From: Gordius sp. MW1
Taxonomy: Eukaryota > Nematomorpha > Gordioida > Gordea > Gordiidae
Reading direction: 5' to 3'
Length of the DNA: 64,000 nt
NCBI GenBank assembly: GCA_964036665.1
Contig: OZ038530.1
Location: forward strand, 20,482,001-20,546,000
Program-made: the position numbers and the translations under genes
In this document: positions 60,995 through 64,000 of the stretch, one piece after another
How the letters are laid out: every line of letters begins with the position of its first letter
Position numbering within the stretch: the first letter of the stretch is position 1
The notes under the pieces: generated by a model
Told to the model about the DNA's origin: nothing
What the model saw: only the letters and a program-made list of their open reading frames with translations
Databases searched by the model: none

Positions 60995-61077
60995 AAAAAA
61001 AAATTTGTCCCCTCCCTGACTTGAACCCCACACCTCCAGTTCACAAGCCTGCGCTATAACCACTATACCATGCTGGC
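60995..61077 (-). repeat. tRNA-like sequence inside a Helentron-like element
   Basis: On the minus strand GCCAGCATGGTATAGTGGTTA resembles a tRNA D-arm with its internal A box. GGTGTGGGGTTCAAGTCAGG resembles the T-arm B box. A long T-run, a possible Pol III stop, follows. The acceptor ends do not pair and the anticodon loop is irregular, so this is a tRNA-derived (SINE-like) module and not a functional tRNA gene. Confidence 0.6.
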
Positions 61078-61263
61078 TTTAAAATAGTAGAAGTTATTAT
61101 GTTATTTATATAGATGATGAAATTAATATGACTTTTTGACCGTCCGCTGGCTACTGACCGACGAAATATATTGATTTTCTAAACATAAAACACAACTATT
61201 AACAAAAACAAAATATTAATTTAATGTAAAAAAAAAATTAAAAAAAAAGTTTTTTTTAGTTTT

Positions 61264-61403
61264 AAAAAAGGGCTAAATTCTTAAACTACCAGCCCGATTC
61301 GCTCGAAACTTTACCCGTAGGTGCCCAGGGCGGCCGGGGGTAAAATAACCTTTTCAGATTCCTAAAATACCTTTTCATTTTAAAAATATCGGACATTTCC
61401 CTG
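61264..61403. repeat. Third copy of the dispersed 130-bp repeat
   Basis: It shares CTCGAAACTTTACCCGTAGG and TTTTAAAAATATCGGACATT with the tandem pair at 486-775. It lies inside the 2.7-kb Helentron-like copy, which may therefore have carried or received it. Confidence 0.75.
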
Positions 61404-63300
61404 CCACACGCGGTGTAATATCTATGACACGTAGAAAAATTTTACTAATTATATAAACTTACGCGCGCCATCTAATAAAGTACAATTCGTGTTTGAGTTT
61501 AATAGTAGATTCAATTTAATTAGAAATAACGGGCTATGCTTATACCTTTGAAGGAGGTTTCGAATTTTGTGTTAGTTTCTATCGATATATTTTATCGTAA
61601 ATTAGAATCTAATACCTATATTATTTTTTTAAATATTACTTTTTAGGTTTTCTATGAAATCACAATCTAATTAAATGAAATATATTAACCCAATAAAAAA
61701 ATATATATGCATTTATAAGGTTAAAAATATATATTACATAGTTGGCTGTCTGTTAGACCATCTATAATAAATTTTTAGGTTATATATAAAATTTGGCCAA
61801 TGGTCATTTTTTTTCATTGGTAAGCAGCCAGGACACGGTAAAAGTGGTTATAAATTCATAAGTCAAAAAAAAACGAAAAAAAAAATTTTCGAATCACATT
61901 TTGGCCAATGGTCATTTTTTCCATCGGTCAGGAGCCAGCGGACGGCCAAAAAGTCATAATAGCAATGGTAGTAACAGGAACAATCATAATAGTCAAAAAA
62001 AACGAAAAAATAAACTCGAATTCACATTTTGGCCAATGGTCATTTTTTTCCATTGGTCAGCAGCCAGCACACGGTAAAAGTGGATATAAATTCACAAGAG
62101 TAAAAAAAACGAAAAAAAAATTTTCGAATCACATTTTGGCCAATGGTCATTTTTTTCCATTGGTCAGCAGCCAGCGGACGGCCAAAAAGTCATAATAGCA
62201 ATGGTAGGAACAGGAACAATCATAATAGTCAAAAAAAACGAAAAAAATAATTTCGATTCACATTTTGGCCAATGGTCATTTTTTTCCATCGGTCAGGAGC
62301 CAGCGGACGGCCAAAAAGTCATAATAGCAATGGTAGTAACAGGAACAATCATAATAGTCAAAAAAAAAACGAAAAAATAAACTCGGATTCACATTTTGGC
62401 CAATGGTCATTTTTTTCATTGGTCAGCAGCCAACGGACGGCCAAAAAGTCTTATTATCAATGATAGTAACAAGAACAATCATAAAAGTCAAAAAAAAACT
62501 CCGGGATTCTAACCCAAAAACTAGTTAAATTGCATAGCAATTAAAAGTAAACAACTTTTATTTATGTTTATTATATAACATTGGTCAGCAGCCAGCGGAC
62601 GGCCAAAAAGTCATAATAGCAATGGTAGAAACAGGAACAATCATAATAGTCAAAAAAAACGAAAAAAATCATTTCGATTCACATTTTGGCCAATGGTCAT
62701 TTTTTTCATTGGTCAGCAGCCAGCGGACGGCCAAAAATTCTTATTATCAATGATAGTAACAAGAACAATCATAAGAGTCAAAAAAAACTCCGGGATTCCA
62801 ACCCCAAAACTAGTTAAATTGCATAGCAATTAAAAAGTAAACAACTTTTATTTATGTTTATTTATAACTAGTTAAATTGCATAGCATTAAAAGTAAACAA
62901 CTTTTATCTATATTTATTATATAACCAAAACTAGTTAAATTGCATAGCAATTAAAAGTAAACAACTTTTATTTATGTTTATTATATAACTAGTTAAATTG
63001 CATAGCAATTAAAAGTAAACAACTTTTATTTATGTTTATTATATACTAGATAATTTAACAAATCTTATATATAACACACCGAGAGAGATAGAGATGAGGG
63101 GTGGGGCACCTCTTATGCATTAATTCAAAAAATAACACAGCGAGGGAGATAGAGATGAGGGGTGGGGCACCTCTTTCTCATCCATTAAGTTAAAAAATGC
63201 GATAACCTAATATACCCAATGCAAATAGATAGGGAGGGTAACGGACGACGGACGACGGACGGACACCAAAAAACGATCCCATAAATTGCATAGCAATTAA

Positions 63301-64000
63301 TAAATATAAACCAATTAAAATTACATGTTCTATTTGAGTAATTAGGTAAAATAAAAAAACCAATTAAAGTTACAAGTACTATGTTATTTAAGTAATTACA
63401 TACTTTTGCAAAAAAGGGTTCCTCCACAATACTAGTTGGAAAATAAATATTATATTAAAAAATAACTATACACATGTTTCTCGTTTTTTTGGACACTAGC
63501 GACACATAATTGGCAATAGGTATGTTGCTTTTCTCGGAGCACTCCTTGCACTTTATTTGGACTTTTAAAAATATAAAGAGCACTCATGATAACATTTTTT
63601 AAGTTAAAAACACAATGTTACATTGAATTACTAAATAATTTATAAAGTAATAAACAGGAAGCACATTTTTATTAGCCAGTGTAATTATATTCTCACGTAC
63701 ATAATAATTATTTTAATTCATGTATTGTACACTGAACAGCGTGTTTAGACAACTTAAAATCAAAAACTATTATAAAACTTTGAGAAAAATCGGTTTTTTT
63801 TAAAGCGGGTTATAAAACTTTTAAAGGCATTTAGGTTATCTCATCGAGGTAGGCGAAATAATTACATGACATCCTTTATATATTTTTCAGTCTAATTAAA
63901 TCGATTTTAAAATCACTCCAACAAATTTATCCGTTTATACAAAAAAATGTATTTCCACCAGTAATTATAATTTAAATTTGGAACGAAATATAATTTCGCT
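63301..64000. other. AT-rich sequence at window end
   Basis: Nothing supported is seen. A possible exon of a neighbouring gene cannot be tested without the downstream sequence. Confidence 0.4.

Larger units (their letters stand above)
60615..63300 (+). mobile_element. Helentron-like element, 2.7-kb copy
   Basis: It starts ACTCGGGCCTTCGGCCCTCG and ends CCCATAAATTGCATAGC then AATTAA. It contains a tRNA-like sequence (60995-61077), a dispersed repeat of about 130 bp (61264-61403), at least seven CCAATGG hairpin units (61796-62720) and four GTTAAATTGCATAGCAATTA minisatellite units (62818-63015). It ends with two copies of a GAGATGAGGGGTGGGGCACC unit. It gives the uninterrupted form of the site split at 25331. 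Confidence 0.72.

Noticed and set aside
61010-61077. Functional tRNA gene
   Set aside because: The acceptor ends do not pair and the anticodon arm is irregular; it sits in a mobile element, so it is called tRNA-like only.
61908-62463. Open frames of 95 and 63 codons
   Set aside because: These are the same repeat-unit translations in another Helentron-like copy.

Overview
This is AT-rich animal (metazoan invertebrate) genomic DNA, not bacterial: coding sequence is sparse, genes are split by GT-AG introns, and most of the window is intergenic DNA or transposable elements. Four host genes with recognisable or coherent coding sequence and a fifth plausible one are visible. The species cannot be named from the sequence. 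Most introns in FBXL5 are about 90-130 nt, and one appears to be only 39 nt.

Layout. 1-6300: intergenic, with a Helitron 3' end, a 755-bp fold-back repeat and a 784-bp hAT MITE with a perfect 8-bp target duplication. 6329-11913 (minus): a complete 12-exon FBXL5 gene, the iron- and redox-sensing F-box protein. It carries an hAT remnant with a BED finger in one intron. 12167-14625: two direct copies of a P-like MITE bracket about 2.1 kb that contains a decayed hAT element, and one 8-bp duplication flanks the whole block. 14979-28664 (minus): a dead Ty3/Gypsy retrotransposon whose LTRs, polypurine tract, gag, protease, RT, RNase H and integrase can still be ordered. It has been split by an hAT element (itself holding a piggyBac-like MITE), by a tandem-repeat block and by Helentron-like elements nested one inside the other. 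A separate, apparently spliced integrase relic lies at about 17.0-17.7 kb.

30662-32344 (minus): a single-exon 560-aa BTB/POZ (KCTD-type) protein ending in a CaaX prenylation signal. 34740-38904 (plus): a TraB-domain (TRABD-like) gene of seven or more exons, with two pogo/Tigger-like MITEs and a GC-rich repeat in its introns. About 41.5-44.6 kb: a decayed RTE-type LINE split by a fold-back hAT MITE. 45064-45951 (minus): the 3' exons of an unrecognised gene. 47262-47720 (minus): a possible small secreted protein. 48.6-58.4 kb: gene-poor, with a MITE carrying telomere-like repeats, a piggyBac-like element and another hAT MITE with a perfect 8-bp duplication. 58.9-63.3 kb: two more copies of the Helentron-like family, with tRNA-like segments and many copies of a CCAAT hairpin unit.

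The host genes share no obvious pathway; they are single-copy neighbours in repeat-rich DNA. The main interest is the preserved FBXL5 iron-sensing chemistry with a very small intron, the prenylated BTB protein, and several nested or composite transposon structures whose insertion history can be read from target duplications.
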